From NCBI GenBank assembly GCA_036345935.2, contig JADWOT020000007.1, forward strand, positions 11,328,099 to 11,392,098: a stretch of DNA of 64,000 nt, given 5' to 3'. The notes beneath the pieces were generated by a model. It saw nothing but the letters and a program-made list of their open reading frames with translations, made no database searches and had not been told where the DNA came from. The DNA comes from Taenia hydatigena. Taxonomy: Eukaryota; Platyhelminthes; Cestoda; Cyclophyllidea; Taeniidae. The position numbers and the translations under genes were made by a program. Positions 49,600-63,371 of this stretch are shown here, one piece after another; positions within the stretch are counted from its first letter, which is position 1, and every line of letters begins with the position of its first letter.

Positions 49600-50794
49600 A
49601 TAGCGCATTTGTTGAAAAAAAGAAAATAAATTTTTACCGATTAATGGATGGAGATATTTTAATTGTTCAACTTGGTTGCTGAATCCGATAATGCAACACA
49701 AATGTGTTATGGAAACAGGCTGGTGGTCAGTATGAGTCCTAGTTTTCAGCCCACAGTTGACAGAGATAAATGAATGGAATGTGCTACCTTTCGGTAAGCG
49801 AAATTTTCTTAGGCCAGCCATGAAAAAAGTGTGGAGAGGGTGGTTGATCGCATATGATTTTAAATTGCCGCAATGTTAGTTCCCAAGAATGAGAGCAAAT
49901 GCAATTCGCGGAGAGTTTTGAAGCCACGCGGCTGCTGGATTGGTCATCACAACACGCTTGGTCTAGCAAATTGAATCTAAAAACTTGCACACCTGGTGGA
50001 TTTCATACGATGTAAAATGGAGTAGCGAATGAGAGGATTGTGTAAAGAATGAGATGAAAGCAAAGTTGTGATCGGTAGTTATTTTAAATAGCTATAGCCT
50101 GAAGTTTGCACTTATGCACCTTCTAAATTAAACTTGATCAAATTGCAATGGATGGCAAAAATATGCAGATGCTTAGGATCACGATAGTCAATGACGATGG
50201 CTTTTGCATCCAAACGAAAGAGGCTTTAGGCTCTAAAACTTGTCTCAGTGCTGTTTGTTATTTTGCGCAGATAACAATGTGTTGTCATGTCAGTCGACAT
50301 TTAACTCAGAATGTCCAGTTCATACTTGGTCGTTCACTAATCTGCGAGAAGGAGTTGAAATTCATTCAAACGCAAAGCCGACATTAAAGTGGATGAGCAA
50401 ATAACGACATCTTTTGTTTGGAAGGCCCAAATGCGAGTTCTATGGCTTAATTCTTTTTAGTAAGTTAATATTTTACCCATAAGATTTGTTAGCCTTCCTT
50501 AATTTATCTGGCCACCACCACTGGCACTCCGTTACCGCGTTAAGCGATAATTTTGGCAGTTATTAAGCCAAGAAAGGAGTAGTTTAGCTGAGTCGAGATG
50601 ATTAATCAGGTTGCTTGCCATTCTTCAATCGAATTGCATTTCTCAGCTTTAGGCGACTACTGGGATGCATTTGCCAAGATGCGGTCAAACATGATAGCAA
50701 AGATGGTCATGCCGCGAAAATGCAAGGATGCTCATTTGGTGGATGAAGAAGAGCAATTAAGAGGTTGAACTCATTTACTTAGAAGGTAATAGCC
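49600..50794. repeat. 1.2-kb tandem unit, copy 2 (uninterrupted)
   Basis: About 1195 bp, directly following copy 1. It starts at TAGCGCATTTGTTGAAAAAA (compare GTAGCATATTTGTTAAAGAA at 47411) and ends at AGAAGGTAATAGCC (compare AGAAGGCAATAGCG at 49591). A plus-strand frame at 50148-50387 (DGKNMQMLRITIVNDDGFCI, then AVCYFAQITMCCHV) is intact here and matches copy 1. Confidence 0.75.
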
Positions 50795-52352
50795 AAAACG
50801 AACTTAAATCGCGGCATGGGCATGAAATGTGCACCGACTCCTTATTGCCTAAAATAATGCAATGTGGACAAGGTTAAGTAGATTCCACTTTCGGTCCTAA
50901 AGCTAATTTACAATTATTGATCGCAACAAATATGGCCTCCACTTCTATTAGCAATGCGTAAGGAAAACAAGAGGATTAACCTACGGGCAAGTAGGCTTTT
51001 TGTCTATTTGCTAAGTTTTGCCTCCTTTGAACAAAGGACAGTCTTTAAATGAAATCGACTGTTGTCCAACGTTTTAACCCTTTTTAAAATTAAATAGCAT
51101 GGCTGGAGGCAAAGAGGCAATTTGAAGTAAGGCAATGCGAGATCTGTCTAACATAGGCTAAATACTATTTCGATGGTTGCAACTGTTCTGCGACCGGAAT
51201 GTAGAAAGTCAGACCGATATAAAAGTCAGCGTCTAGTTACATGCGTGCGGCCAATAAAATGTAAAATGATGAAAGCGACGCAGCTCCAAGGCAACCGCTG
51301 GCGTGGGACAGCATATTGATATTTCTAACATTGCTTGTCTACTCTCCCAGTCAACAACTCCGCGGAGCCGCTATCAAGCACTCTACTCACCTCAGCTTCA
51401 CCCCACTCCGCTTTGCTTAACTTTTTCGAGTGGTTAATAATAGAACGAGAAAACGAACGGACGATCGATGGAGGACACGATTGGCAATTGTTGTTCTCGA
51501 TGGTCCGCGGTTTGGACTAAAGTTAACACCTTTTATTTAATATTTCACATGAAGACAAGCTACCGAATCAACAACTGGGTAGTGGATGGGGTCTTTCGCC
51601 AAGTTTGCAGATGAGTTGTAACCGAACAACGAGTCAAGTGCTCCCCCATGTCCGCAAACAATGTTGTTGCAGTCGGTGGTCCCAAAGTATCGCTTAGATA
51701 TACTTGATTCGAAGCCCTAAATGGTGCAATCATGAAATGAAGGCGCCAACGAGAATGCGGTGGAAGAAGTTTGCATAATCCCATTGACATACTTATGTTG
51801 GCATGCTAAGACAAAACGTTTCAATACCTTTACACGCATTAGGAGAAGTGCCCCTTCTCACCTTCCCAAATGTAGTACTTGAGTTAGCCCTGATGGCGTT
51901 ACAGGGCATTAGAGTTTTGATGATATTTTTACCTATCCTATAAGAAAGTTGGAGGGATTTGGACAGATCCGTCTTCATTCCCGAATCAAGGAAGTCTAGA
52001 AGGGATCAGGCATCGGTTGATGATCGGCTTAATCAAACGTGGCTAGTGGTCACGTTATTGTTAGTCAGGGCACTATCCAGCATTATACTTTCCTTATACG
52101 ATCGGCCGAAAAGCTGCAAATTCGGCGGAATTCTACAAAATCACCACATGGAAATCTACGAATCGACAAGCTGCCATTTATTTTCATCAATGATTGACCT
52201 ACGCGTTTCGCAGGGAAGAGGTCTAGCTAGCTTTGCGGTGGGATTACATCAGTGCGTGCGTTGTGCCCCTGTGTAACAACCCCATATAGTTAAATTTTAA
52301 CAAGAGTAGCTAATAAACGATGCAAAATAAGCTGCTTTTGTTCTTCTTTTAG
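50795..52352. other. upstream flank of the 52.4-kb exon
   Basis: A plus frame at 51335-51520 (ALLNFFEWLIIERENERTID) and one at 51959-52276 are possible upstream exons, but neither has a clear donor. The 3' end of this stretch is a strong polypyrimidine tract, TTGTTCTTCTTTTAG. Confidence 0.4.
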
Positions 52353-52642
52353 ACACCCAAAGCTATCAGCGATTCAGCTATGGAGGCTTCAACGATAATA
52401 CGCCTGCAGCTAAGACGAAGGTGCTGACCGCCACAGCGGCGCGTTCAAGCCTGGTGAATGAGGGAACCCGCAAAGCAACGGCGGTGGAGATGTTGATAGA
52501 GCGATTTGGCGGCGGTGCTGAATCCTTTACCTTCCCTTGTGAAGGTGATCTGGGAGAGTTCATCCATCTCCACTGTCAACATGCGGTGCCAATGGAAAAG
52601 CCGAGCAACGAATATCTGTTTCACCATTTCATTTGCCACCAG
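52353..52642 (+). CDS. internal exon of an unrecognised gene
   Basis: A 290-nt exon with a very good acceptor (TTCTTCTTTTAG) and donor (CAG before GTTAGT). After two bases of a split codon it is open for 96 codons: TQSYQRFSYGGFNDNTPAAK, TKVLTATAARSSLVNEGTRK, ATAVEMLIERFGGGAESFTF, PCEGDLGEFIHLHCQHAVPM and EKPSNEYLFHHFICHQ. Third positions are strongly G/C (GTG CTG ACC GCC ... GCG GCG), unlike the AT-rich surroundings, which marks this strand and frame as coding. It ends at a codon boundary. The first half looks disordered, the second half globular. I cannot name the family. No matching-phase exon was found nearby, so introns are probably long. The minus-strand frames here are shadows. Confidence 0.6.
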
Positions 52643-53424
52643 GTTAGTTAATAGACAGCAAATGTGTAAATCAAAGTAGAATTTTTGACATTATAGTAGA
52701 TAATAAACATATTTTAATGAGTTTTACACAAAAATGGATTTGAGTGGGCTAGAATCCTTCTCAAGTGACTATCCTTTATTCGCTAAAAGGATTTTTGAAT
52801 AGTGAAATGCCTCTGGATGGCTTTATATGCAGCCATTGCGAGAGTTAGTAAACACCTATGCAGGTTTGAATGAAGCGTGCCTCGATCAGGCATTTCAAGA
52901 GAGGCATGACTGTTGTGTGCTAAAATGAAATGAAATGATCTACACTGATAAGCGCAAGAATAACTTTAGATCCTTCTAAACATCCCACTACCGTGTTGTA
53001 CAAGTGGCTACCCGCTGTCTTAGTAATGCCATGCATACATATGGCGCAGTTTGAGTGAAAGCTTTTTGACTGGTCTACGACCTACTCGATGTTTGCACTT
53101 GATGCTTACTAGTGAACATATTGTTACCTTGACGCTGTCATCATTTGTGTCCTTGTGTTTGACATTGGTCTCAAGATACTCTCCTATTTGATAGGCTGTG
53201 GACTCGTAGAAAGAAATGATGGCTAAAGGCATGGCATGGACTGTAACCCATTAAAATCGTCTTATCGTTACAGTTTATCACTAGATAAACTGCAGTAACT
53301 GGTGTACAGTAGGCGAGCCCATGCCGGTCTTGCAAAAGATAAATTTTGAGCACAAAACGGATTTGCATATTCCGTTATCAGTAAGTAGACATGTTCAATC
53401 TTATGGACAGAATTAGAAGAAGGC

Positions 53425-53779
53425 TTGAACCTGACATCAAACTCAGGCGTTCGCCACTCTCTTGCCACCAGGCACATGTACCTACATTCTACCACTGTAC
53501 ATGCATGCACACATGGTAAAATGGTTTTACAAACTTCATTAGCGCCCAGTGCAGCGGAACTAACTACAACATCGGCCAAAAGTACAGATGCAACACAGGC
53601 TCCTTTGACGCTTACTACCGGAATCGTCAGCCCTCGATGCAATTTTAACACAGGCCCTGGTAGCATTTAATGCAACGCGACCACCGACCACATCTGTCAA
53701 CCTTCCAGCAACAGCGCAAGTGTCGGTGACCATCAATGAAACACAACTTCCTGCGCCGTCATCCAATGACATACTTTAA
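53425..53779 (+). pseudogene. Thr/Ser/Pro-rich remnant with a frameshift
   Basis: One frame, ending at TAA 53668-53670, includes APSAAELTTTSAKSTDATQA and PLTLTTGIVSP. A second, shifted frame ends at TAA 53777-53779 and reads ALVAFNATRPPTTSVNLPAT, then AQVSVTINETQLPAPSSNDI. The two segments look like diverged repeats of one motif (TTS...ATQ...T), as in mucin-like O-glycosylated stalks. A third frame (QCSGTNYNIGQKYRCNTGSF) is also open after a CATTAG acceptor. Only one can be right, and a chance effect of AC-rich DNA is possible. Confidence 0.2.
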
Positions 53780-56700
53780 CCACGGGATACAGTGATGTCT
53801 ACACCATTTAGACTCCCTACGGCATTCCTTAAATAATCTTTTCTCTCTACTTTTATCGCTTTTTATTGCTTTCATTGCTTTTCTTGTTATTTTAGCAGTC
53901 CACCTTTACTCCATTACTTAAATATCTTGGCTTTGTCAATGACATTATTTAAGATTGCCCAGCGCATTCGCTTTGAGTCCGGATACCACTATCTTACCAA
54001 TTGTATAAGTCTCTTCGATCTCGTCTCCTTTCTGTTATGTCTTGGGCTTACGCTGATCCACAGCACGCCGATCACCAAATAATTACCTTAAGACTCTATC
54101 AGTAAACAATGCGAGTGCGTCTTCGTGCATTACTCTGGCAATATGAATGTCATGGTTGCGTCTTGTTGGTCAATTCACATGAACGATCCACCAATGCTAA
54201 GATCTTTATACATCAAAAAGCTAATTGAAATCGAGCAAATTTCATTTTCCCCGCATAGCAGTCAGAACGCATCGGTTGGCTGAGGCGTAATGGAATAGTC
54301 CATATCTTAAAAGGCAGCACCGTCCGCTGATCTCGTGATATCTATAAAAGCCATGGAATGGACAATATAATTTCTATTTCAGTGCGTAAACTTCGACTCC
54401 CTCCAAATGCATTTCTATGGGTGCATTTCAATGTTTGTGCTAGTATTTGATTGCGCCAAGCTGTCTGCGTTTACCCTATGCGCCAAATTGTATTTAAATG
54501 CAAAAGACGAAAATAACGGCACCCTTTACTAAACTTTCCAACTGCTGGAGAGAAGGATTTGCTTTTGTAACTTATGTAAGCTTTACCCTCTCCTTCGCTC
54601 TTAAGTATCACGCGAACTGAGCTACATTTTCCACCTCAACCAATTGTTGCGCTTAAATACCTGAAATAATTTTAGTCCACCCTCCTTCTGTGGTTGCTAA
54701 TGAGGCTTTACTTTTCCTTTCGCTTTGCAATGCGCATCGTTAAACGCAAAAGTTGCAATTGGTGGCGCATTAAAGTAGAGTCATTTTGATCCTCTGTAAT
54801 CGCTGGTATCAACCCACATAGAACCGCTTCTCAGAATCGTTGCACTGCATTCACAATCATTGAAAAGGGACATCTTACGGGTATGCTGAAGTTAGTCTCA
54901 GTGTCAATCACCTTTGGTTGCTTCAAGGGCTAACATTCCATTCGGTAACGCTAACCACTGATATTGCCTGTGAGTGAAATTATGGCACGTGGTAGAAGGT
55001 GTCCGGTCGACTTTGATCTTCGTGGGCAAAATAATTAAAAATTTCAAGTGTAATGAATTTACTGGTCGATGTTGCCCTAAATAGACTATTTGGATGGGAT
55101 ATTATGACGAATACTTATGGCGTGCCATTAATGCAATGTTGATTTTTCCCGCTTTATCATGTACTGATATTTTGTGTGCAATCCTTGCTTGCACCACTTA
55201 CAATTTTTAGCAATAACCTCCACTTTCACTTTTTCACGATTCATCGCAATTCACCACAAAATAACCATATGTGCGTTGTGCCATCTTCCATGTGTGTATG
55301 TAGGGGTAGAGATTATATTGCCACTATAACCTACCCATTTGATGAAGACCGAATTGTTGTAAGTGAGAGCCATCAGTATGTTTCTGATCAATCTTTCGTG
55401 CGCATTTGCATGCATCTCGCAGTAGCTCAGTTTTTTACAAGTCCACAGTGCTTTTCTTAAGGTCGACAAATTTGGCACTTTGGTCATAAATGGCGAATTG
55501 CTGCAGTCAAACGCAATCCTTCAATGTGTAGATAAGTGACATTGCCGCTTCGAGAATGAGGGTAAAGAGCAAGGTAAACAAGTCGGAAGTGCGTTGTGGA
55601 TTGCTGTGCGGAAAGACATCAGAATATGTGTGCATATATGCATGCGTAAGCTAACTATCTGCTTGACTTTGTCACATCCTCCACCTTTGTGCGATGTCAA
55701 TGGCTTCCTCCTTTTTAATTTGGTAGCAGTATGCATACCATAGACTGTGTTTGTGAATATTGTGATTAGGTACCCCACCTCCTATTTTCCAACTTTTATC
55801 ACAGCTTATTGCGCCTCTTTTGCAGATGCGACTGCATGCGTGGCTGCTTTCTCAGTAAAGCCGGCCATGAATGCTCAGCTGAATCGGAATATGTATGTAT
55901 CAAGTCGTCCTTTATATAAGGTGACAGTTGTCAGTATGTAATCCCGCATTAGCTGGTTCGCAAGGATTCGCGGTTTTCAGCGCCGAGAAAGCTTGAGTGA
56001 GAGGAGCCGATGATTAATTTCATCACTCGAGTATTACCCTATTTTAGCACTACTGGTTGCTTATTAACTTATTTGTTCAAATGTTTTGCTCATTTTAAGT
56101 AAGTAGACAAGTAAGCAAGTAATGCACCATTTTAGCATTGGTCTATTATCGACTGGATGTTAGGCCAGCACTTTGCGGACCTTGGAGTTAAGTAACTTTA
56201 GTGGACTAACAAAACCGTAGTTGTGAAATATTTACAAGAATATTCTCCAACTGACAGCAAACAGGCATCTCCCGAATACATGCGTCGCATCTAAAGTGGT
56301 GTAGCAGGCCATTCTTTGTACAAAGATTTGCGAGTCTTATATTAGATGAAGTTAAAAGAATCAATTTAAGACGAATGCGGGCTTAGTCGCATACACTGTG
56401 CCAATGCTCTACTTCATTTTTACCAGCTCTACCTTCTTGGCTACTGACGTGACATGTACGCGTGATGGGTTGTCTTTGGTGCCTCTTATACCTGAACGTA
56501 CGTAGCCTGTAGTACCACATTATAGGTCGCAATTTCCTCACATGACACTTATGATGACAATGCCATTTTGTGGTCCGTGGCAGTAGATATCCTTCCACGC
56601 CCCTCCCTGCAGCTGCCATCAATGTTGGTAACTGATGGGTAGACAGGGCAACTTCTCGAAAGTTAAGCGTTACTTGCTGTGCCTTCTCCAATCATCGGCA

Positions 56701-59700
56701 ATTCTCATACATTTCTATAGTCTTTCGGCAACTTCACGTGTGATTTAGCTCTACATCAGAAATCGTTTGACAACAAACTTCTCCAGTAATGTAGAGGTCA
56801 TAAGTATGCGAGCAAGTAGACGAAAAATTAGGTGGATGGTTGGATTAATAAACGGGCGGTTGGTCGGATTTGATTATTTATTTGTAGATTTTCCTCAACT
56901 TAAAGCGGTTTTCCCACAACATTTTGTCGAACTAAGGATAATTTTACTTACGCTTTTCTCAATGTAGCAAAACAATTATTTCAAATCCACAGTTTAAGCC
57001 AGTAAAAGTATTCGTGCTGGAGTACTGAATTGATTTTGCTTCAAACACATTCCTCAAATGTGGCATGCCTTTTTTATCGCATTCTACAGCGCTACTAATT
57101 TTAGAGAATTTTATGAATTAAATAATATTGATGCGACGTTAATTGTATCATGCAAATATAAAAGTCTGCATTTTGACAAAGCCTTCAAAGTTTGACTCTG
57201 ATGAAGCGCTGGAGTGCGTTCACACACGCATTACATCAGTCGTTTCGAGATCAAGAAGCAACTGCATGCAAATGTTAGTTGATCACTCGACACAAATACC
57301 ATCAATGAGTATTTAAGGCGGATTAGTAACCAATCATGCTGAGAAACGCAGAAAAGAACATCTAAGCTTGTCTGTGCTGTGGGTTTAACAATGTATTATC
57401 TCCGTTTATGCATTGTGGATGCATTTTATACCACATACTAACAGGCTAGCCTTCTCGTACAATTTTTATTATGCATAATTTTATTTTTAATGGATGCATG
57501 GACTGGCACTTTTTCTTTCTTTAATTGTTGCACCAAATTATTAGAAAATCTGTAGGAAACTCGTCCCCTGTGGATAAATTGTCTTAGTAGGTTTCTAGAC
57601 ACGGCCTAATTAGCACGAAGGCCTCATGGCTGAATTACAGCAAAATTTTCATGCAATTTAATAGCAGCCTAAATATGCCTTCTTTGCTTTTAAAGCAGAC
57701 ATGATTCGGACTGCACGCAGGAATCGTCACACTCTATAGACGGTTTGTGCTTACTCCCTGTTTTCTCTTGCCTTGGAGCTGACGAATTTGGTGTGGCAAG
57801 CTTTAGTACCCTCTGGAATTGGTTATGTCAGGATAGTGCGTTAAGCCTGTATCAATATCATTTGGAGAATTTTGACATCACGCTTGTCAGCAAATGGTCT
57901 TGGATGTTACAAGTGTCCCTGTAGTACCTATCTTTTATATTTAAGAGTAGTTTGCTAGAGGACACCTTTAAATGAAACATATCTCTTGATACATTAATTT
58001 TAAAATCACTTTAACCAACACCCTATTAACTTACTGCGTTAGGTGGACATGTCCTCCTTGAACACTTCACAGTTCGTGCCCTCCTTCATTCTTCCTCAGA
58101 ATGGTCAATATCTTCTGTAGGATCAGCCTCGAATGCACTATAAATAGGCGAGGAAGGTGGCAGATCGTGCACATCAGCATTATAACACCGCAGATATGTA
58201 CAAACGCACCATTAGTCTCAAGCCTAATAGCAGCCAAAACGTCACAAATGTCTCGTTAAAAAATAATTGGATGGCGAGAATTATGGTGATAAGTGTTTAA
58301 GCGTAATTGGACTGGCCAAAATTGGTAGAATCCTTTAAGCTGCACAGGTGAACTTACCCTGAATTTGGGAATTACTGTTTACGGTGGTAATGAGGCGGAT
58401 GGTAAATGGCCGAAGGACATGTCTACCTCCGCGAAGACATGCCTTTTGACCTTTTAAATGCACTGCCTTTCAAGATGTATGAGGCGTCTTTTAGCTTCCT
58501 TCGCACCAGGTTTCATAGGATTCGCTAGAACTGAAGTAATCTGTGAATGCCCTAAATCGGTAGGCTCTTCATTAGTCATGATACTTAAGTAACTCAGTAG
58601 AGGTCTAAGAAAATGAAACACTGGCATGCTTAGGTACTTATAGTAGATAACAGAACCCCAGCCTCCACACTACGGCTGAGTTCAAACTTATTCGTTTTGC
58701 CACATGCCGCCACTCACCTCTAGTGTGGTCGTTAATTGTCTCATTCAAGTGATAAGACCCACCATACATGAGAACCTTTCCAAATTTAGTTTGACTTCTT
58801 TTGATTTTAGTGAATGGGATGCCTTCAGGTGCTTAGAGTGTCCTGTGTTACTCAGGATCGTCACCTCTTTACCATGCACACTGGTTTCGGGAATACCATA
58901 GTAAGTTCCATTCAACTATCTGTTGCTTTGATTAAATCAGACGAAACTTTATGTTGTCATCCTCTGTGACTGTATTTGGCATTCCGGTAAGTTCGTGTGT
59001 GCGATGTTTGATTTGTCCATAGCTTTGCAAAACAATTAGGATGATTAGAGCACATCAAATATCGAGAAACATTTTTCGACGTCAATTCAACATTTCCCCC
59101 TCACGCCCTCATGCATCAAGGAAGCAGTGTAGGTACTTTAAATTACAGTGTGTGCTGCCTCTGTTTTACGACAATTGAATACTGTGACATTCTCCTCACT
59201 CACCTAGATGAATGGCACATTCGTGAGTTTGCATCCATTTAATCCCCATTGAATCATATGCGCTTTGATCATCGGCTACAACTTTATGTCCCATAAGAAC
59301 GTCTCCTGCATTTGGGCCTCATTGTGATACAATGCATTTCAAAGAGTAGCGGATTCAGTAACACACCCTAACCACACGGAATGATACTTGGATTATTTTG
59401 ACATTGGAGGCATTGCTAGAACACATACGTCCAAACCACCTCTGTGGGTAGTTTGAGAACATCAGGCATCTGTTAGAGCGGCTGCATATGGTTTGACCTC
59501 TGCTTTATCGATTTTGCAGACATCGAGTTGCCGTTGATCAGAATACGACGGCGCCATTACGACACCAAAAGTTGCGGGCGATTTGCGAGTTGTTTCAACT
59601 CGGGGCAATCAGAGCCCCTTGTGCACTCTAAAGTAGGATGAACTCGATTTAATTGCAATTAATTGTCGCTTTATTGATATGATCAAGCAGGTATCGTAGT

Positions 59701-62700
59701 GAATAAATTTGCATCAGATCACGTCGTCGGTTTGGATGTTTGCTGATAGCGTCACAGTAATATTACATTATTACATTTGAGCGTGTTAACATAGGACATT
59801 AGTTTTTTAAGGACTTGTGTACTTGCATCCGCAAATGGTTATCATACATGCATGTGCATGCAATTTAGAGCTTTCGAACTGGCTGCCTTAACTTTCTTTT
59901 GATGGATACGTACTTAGCTATGCTTTAAAGTAGATATGCCTAATCCCAACCCCAAACCTAGTTGCCCCCCCTTAATTTTCTTCGCGTAGGTTTGCCGGTT
60001 AGTCTATGCAGTGGGCTAATAGTATCGGCAAAGCCCCTGGCATAACGTCTATGGTAAATTACCAAGCTGATAAAACTGCAGGGATCCGTCTAATTGAATA
60101 ATGATAGCCACGATCTTACTTATTTTGATCGGTCTAGGGTAACCTTTGGGTCGACCCTGCGACACGCAGGCAATCCGGATAGTCTTAGGTTTGAATTATG
60201 CTTTTGAATGTCTCTGCCAAAAACGCAAACAGCACTAGAGTGGGCACTAGAGAGTTCTGCTGCATCCTATATGCTGTAGTGGTACCGAAAGTCATAACAA
60301 TAAAATGAGGCGAGTATATAAAAATGGGCGGATGCTGTCTGAAGACATAGTTAAGGCAAAACCCTCGTCTAGTCTGATAATAAGACCTATGGAATCAGTA
60401 TACATCCTATAGTTGAAACAAATGTACCTTTCTTTTCTTTTCAATGCAAGGCATTTCATCCATAGCATCCTATAACTCCCCACGCCGAACTCATGCTTTA
60501 GAACACACAATATGGCTAGAATAGGGTGAAGGGCAGGCGTACTTTCCGCGGTTGACGTATACGCCAACCGACTTCTGATATTCCCTTAATCATGCCATCA
60601 GTCAGACAGTTCACTTTCCCTTCCATAGAGGAACACTTAAAACATTCAAGACCATTCGATGACAAGCGCGATGTTGGAAGCCTCCAAATAATTTAATACA
60701 GACTTAGCGCGCTATTCTGACATAACCGATTCCAGAGGGTATTAAAGCTTGTCACATCAAATCCGCCAGCTGTAAGGCTAGAGAAAAACGAGGAGCAGGC
60801 AAAACCGTCCCCAGTTTACTGACTAGTCAATCAAGGTAGGGAGACGAACATCTGCAACACGTCAGAGGGTTTGCGGAGATGACGGGATCTAACGTTCAAT
60901 GCAAAAGGTGTGCTGGCTGTTCTGATCAAGAGGTCAGTGTAACAATCAACAAAAAGGCTTGATGCTATATATTAAAGTGGACTCCTATTCAATGCGATCC
61001 ATTTTGCTCCCTAGTTAAAACCCTACCATTGCTCCGTCAATGAGAATCAAGTGCTTTTCGCTGACTACTAAATGTTGACCCTGAATCCATAGGTGGTGGC
61101 TACTCTCCTGAAGATTTTTGCACTAAGTGTCGATAGCTGTAAAACTTTAGCCAAAGACTCATCTCGATGCTCTATGACAATAACTGATAATGATATGGTA
61201 TGGTTAAAATTAAGTCCTTTCAAACAATCGTGACTGCAGTGGTTACTGGGTGTTGATGCTGAATCAGTGCATAGAATCTCGTTATCATGCTTCGTAACAT
61301 ACACAGCTGAGTCCAAGTATGTAGTCTCTGTTTTAATAGGTGTAGGAGACAATTATTGCCAGTGTTTATTGTAAGCCGTCCATTTTACGAATATATCCAA
61401 TTACCCCCTTGTTATCACATCTAGCTCCTTATGCTAGGCTGGCAAAGCACAAAAAGGCCTCATTGAGACGAGCTATGCAATCGTCAATTTAGGTCAGGCG
61501 AAACTAATTAATTAAATTAGTTCTCCACATTTTGTAAATGCAAGGGTTATAAAGGAACATTTAGATGGTGGGATGTCAATTACGGTGGTGCAAAGTCGAC
61601 CTGAAAAATGGCTATATCATCTCCGATTAGGCGCAAGTGGAATGCTGGCTGGTGTTCGAGAGATCATGCCGATGCCCATAGACTTTCGTCTTGAGCTCGC
61701 CGCGATGCGCTTTGCTTACAAATCATTATGCAGCGCCATGAGTCAATACATCAAGCTGTGGACTAGAATGGATGGACATCTCCGCCTGCCGCTTCTGCCA
61801 CATCCTCTATCAAGTTTCCTTCAAAACACCTACTTCTTATTCCCGCTTTTCAGGATCGGGATTAAAATCACAGACTTATTTACATTTACAGCTTTCCATC
61901 CCACAGCGCAGAATTTGTACTTGACAGATCAGAGTTTGCCAGAGGACGATGGCTGCTTAGAAATAAAGGGATAGCTTAAAAGACTTATACTAAATTTGGC
62001 TGAGTGCTGTTGATTAAAGTGTTTATTGTAAAAACGATGCCAGAATAAAGTAATATTAAGGCTTCTACCAACTTACAGGATCGCAGCTTATCAAGAAAGG
62101 AAATAAAAACCAACATAGTTGGAGATGATCGTTGATTTGCGGCAGAGAACGTCCTTACCAGGCTGCCCTGTACAAGCCCTCAAACGATCCAATAGTGTGT
62201 TGTTCCACGGTGTTTGTATGTAAACGCACAGTGTCTCATAGGTTAAGAACAAGCCATTTCATCGGCCTACAATTTTTTATACGTGTAGGTTTGTACGCTG
62301 TAAATACAAAGCACCTGGGTGAGAGATGTCGCCTCAGCCCTCCCCCATGATGTCGGCGATTCACATCTCATTTCATTGTGTTTTACTTTGATCAACACAA
62401 AATAGCAATAGTATTTGTCAAACTCGTTAACTTTTGTAAGGTTAGCTAGTGTTTCTGCTTATGTAAGCATCAGAAAGTGCTAGAGCTCTACATCACATCT
62501 CATCATATCGCAGTAAAATAAACGCGATTGGCCTGAGTGTGCTCATTCCTTTTATTACTATTTTTCATGAGAGCAGCCACGAAGGTGTAGAACCCTGGAA
62601 CTTTAGAGAGAAACGTCTTCTTTAACCTGAAGATGCGCTCAACATTACAGTTTGAACTTTGTCGCCAAGCGATAAGTCCTAGTATGCCAGCCAATTAATG

Positions 62701-63345
62701 GGTCGATTATTCTACACTTTGCCGAACGCACAGCACCAAAGGAGACCCACCTGTGAATAACTGGTAATGGGGCAAAGCGTCAAAAATCGTGCTTGACATT
62801 ACGCAGTATTTTGCAGTCCGACCCTTCTCTGAACTCGCAAATACCTACAGTGAGAATAAGCGATGCGTCTGACAAACGCAAACTTTAAGTTACTGTACTT
62901 GAGGTGAGCGTAGTGGTCGACAGTTTGCACAGACCTGCATGAAGGTTAACTACAACATTAGGATCATGGAGATGAATAGGGTTGCATTTTTAAATGCAAT
63001 TCAGGCAGAACCACTAGTGGTGGTAGTTGTGGGCAATAACGCAGACTCTCCTAAAGTTGATTTCATTGAATTTTAATTGTGTGGTTGCTTTTAATTGCAA
63101 GTGCAGTTACACATTCCTACTTTACTTGAAGAATTCGCCTGTCATGCCTTTTATCGCCCATGTTAACTGAGTGCTGAATACGCATGACAGAGCGATAAAG
63201 GCTGCCCTATTAAGCACTGCTATCTTACTCTTGCAGTCGAATAATCTAATAGCATCAAACAAATCCATCTGTGGCCCAATTTTAATTAAATTTGTCGTTT
63301 TCTTGATAACTTTGCATCCTATAAATAGAGTAGAATAAACTCACA
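53780..63345. other. long stretch without a supported gene
   Basis: About 9.5 kb. Frames at 55176-55460 (with a possible mini-exon DYIATITYPFDEDRIV before GTAAGTG), 61068-61352 (minus) and 61573-61974 (plus, AATAAA near 62044) were examined and could not be supported by splice sites plus family. A short AAGTAGACAAGTAAGCAAGTAA tetranucleotide-like run lies at 56099-56121. Confidence 0.45.
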
Positions 63346-63351
63346 TTTATT
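63346..63351 (-). terminator. AATAAA polyadenylation signal
   Basis: Minus-strand AATAAA, 20 bp after the TGA (63372-63374) of the candidate terminal exon, in TTTAAATAAATGTG. Confidence 0.45.
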
Positions 63352-63371
63352 TAAAGGCGGTGCAGTCACGC

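Noticed and set aside
55290..55355. Possible mini-exon DYIATITYPFDEDRIV between TAG and GTAAGTG
   Set aside because: Its phase does not fit the exon at 52353-52642, and a lone 50-base exon cannot be supported.
61573..61974. 133-codon plus frame followed by AATAAA
   Set aside because: No recognisable domain or clear acceptor. An internal CTTTTCAG would imply a different structure; too uncertain to call.
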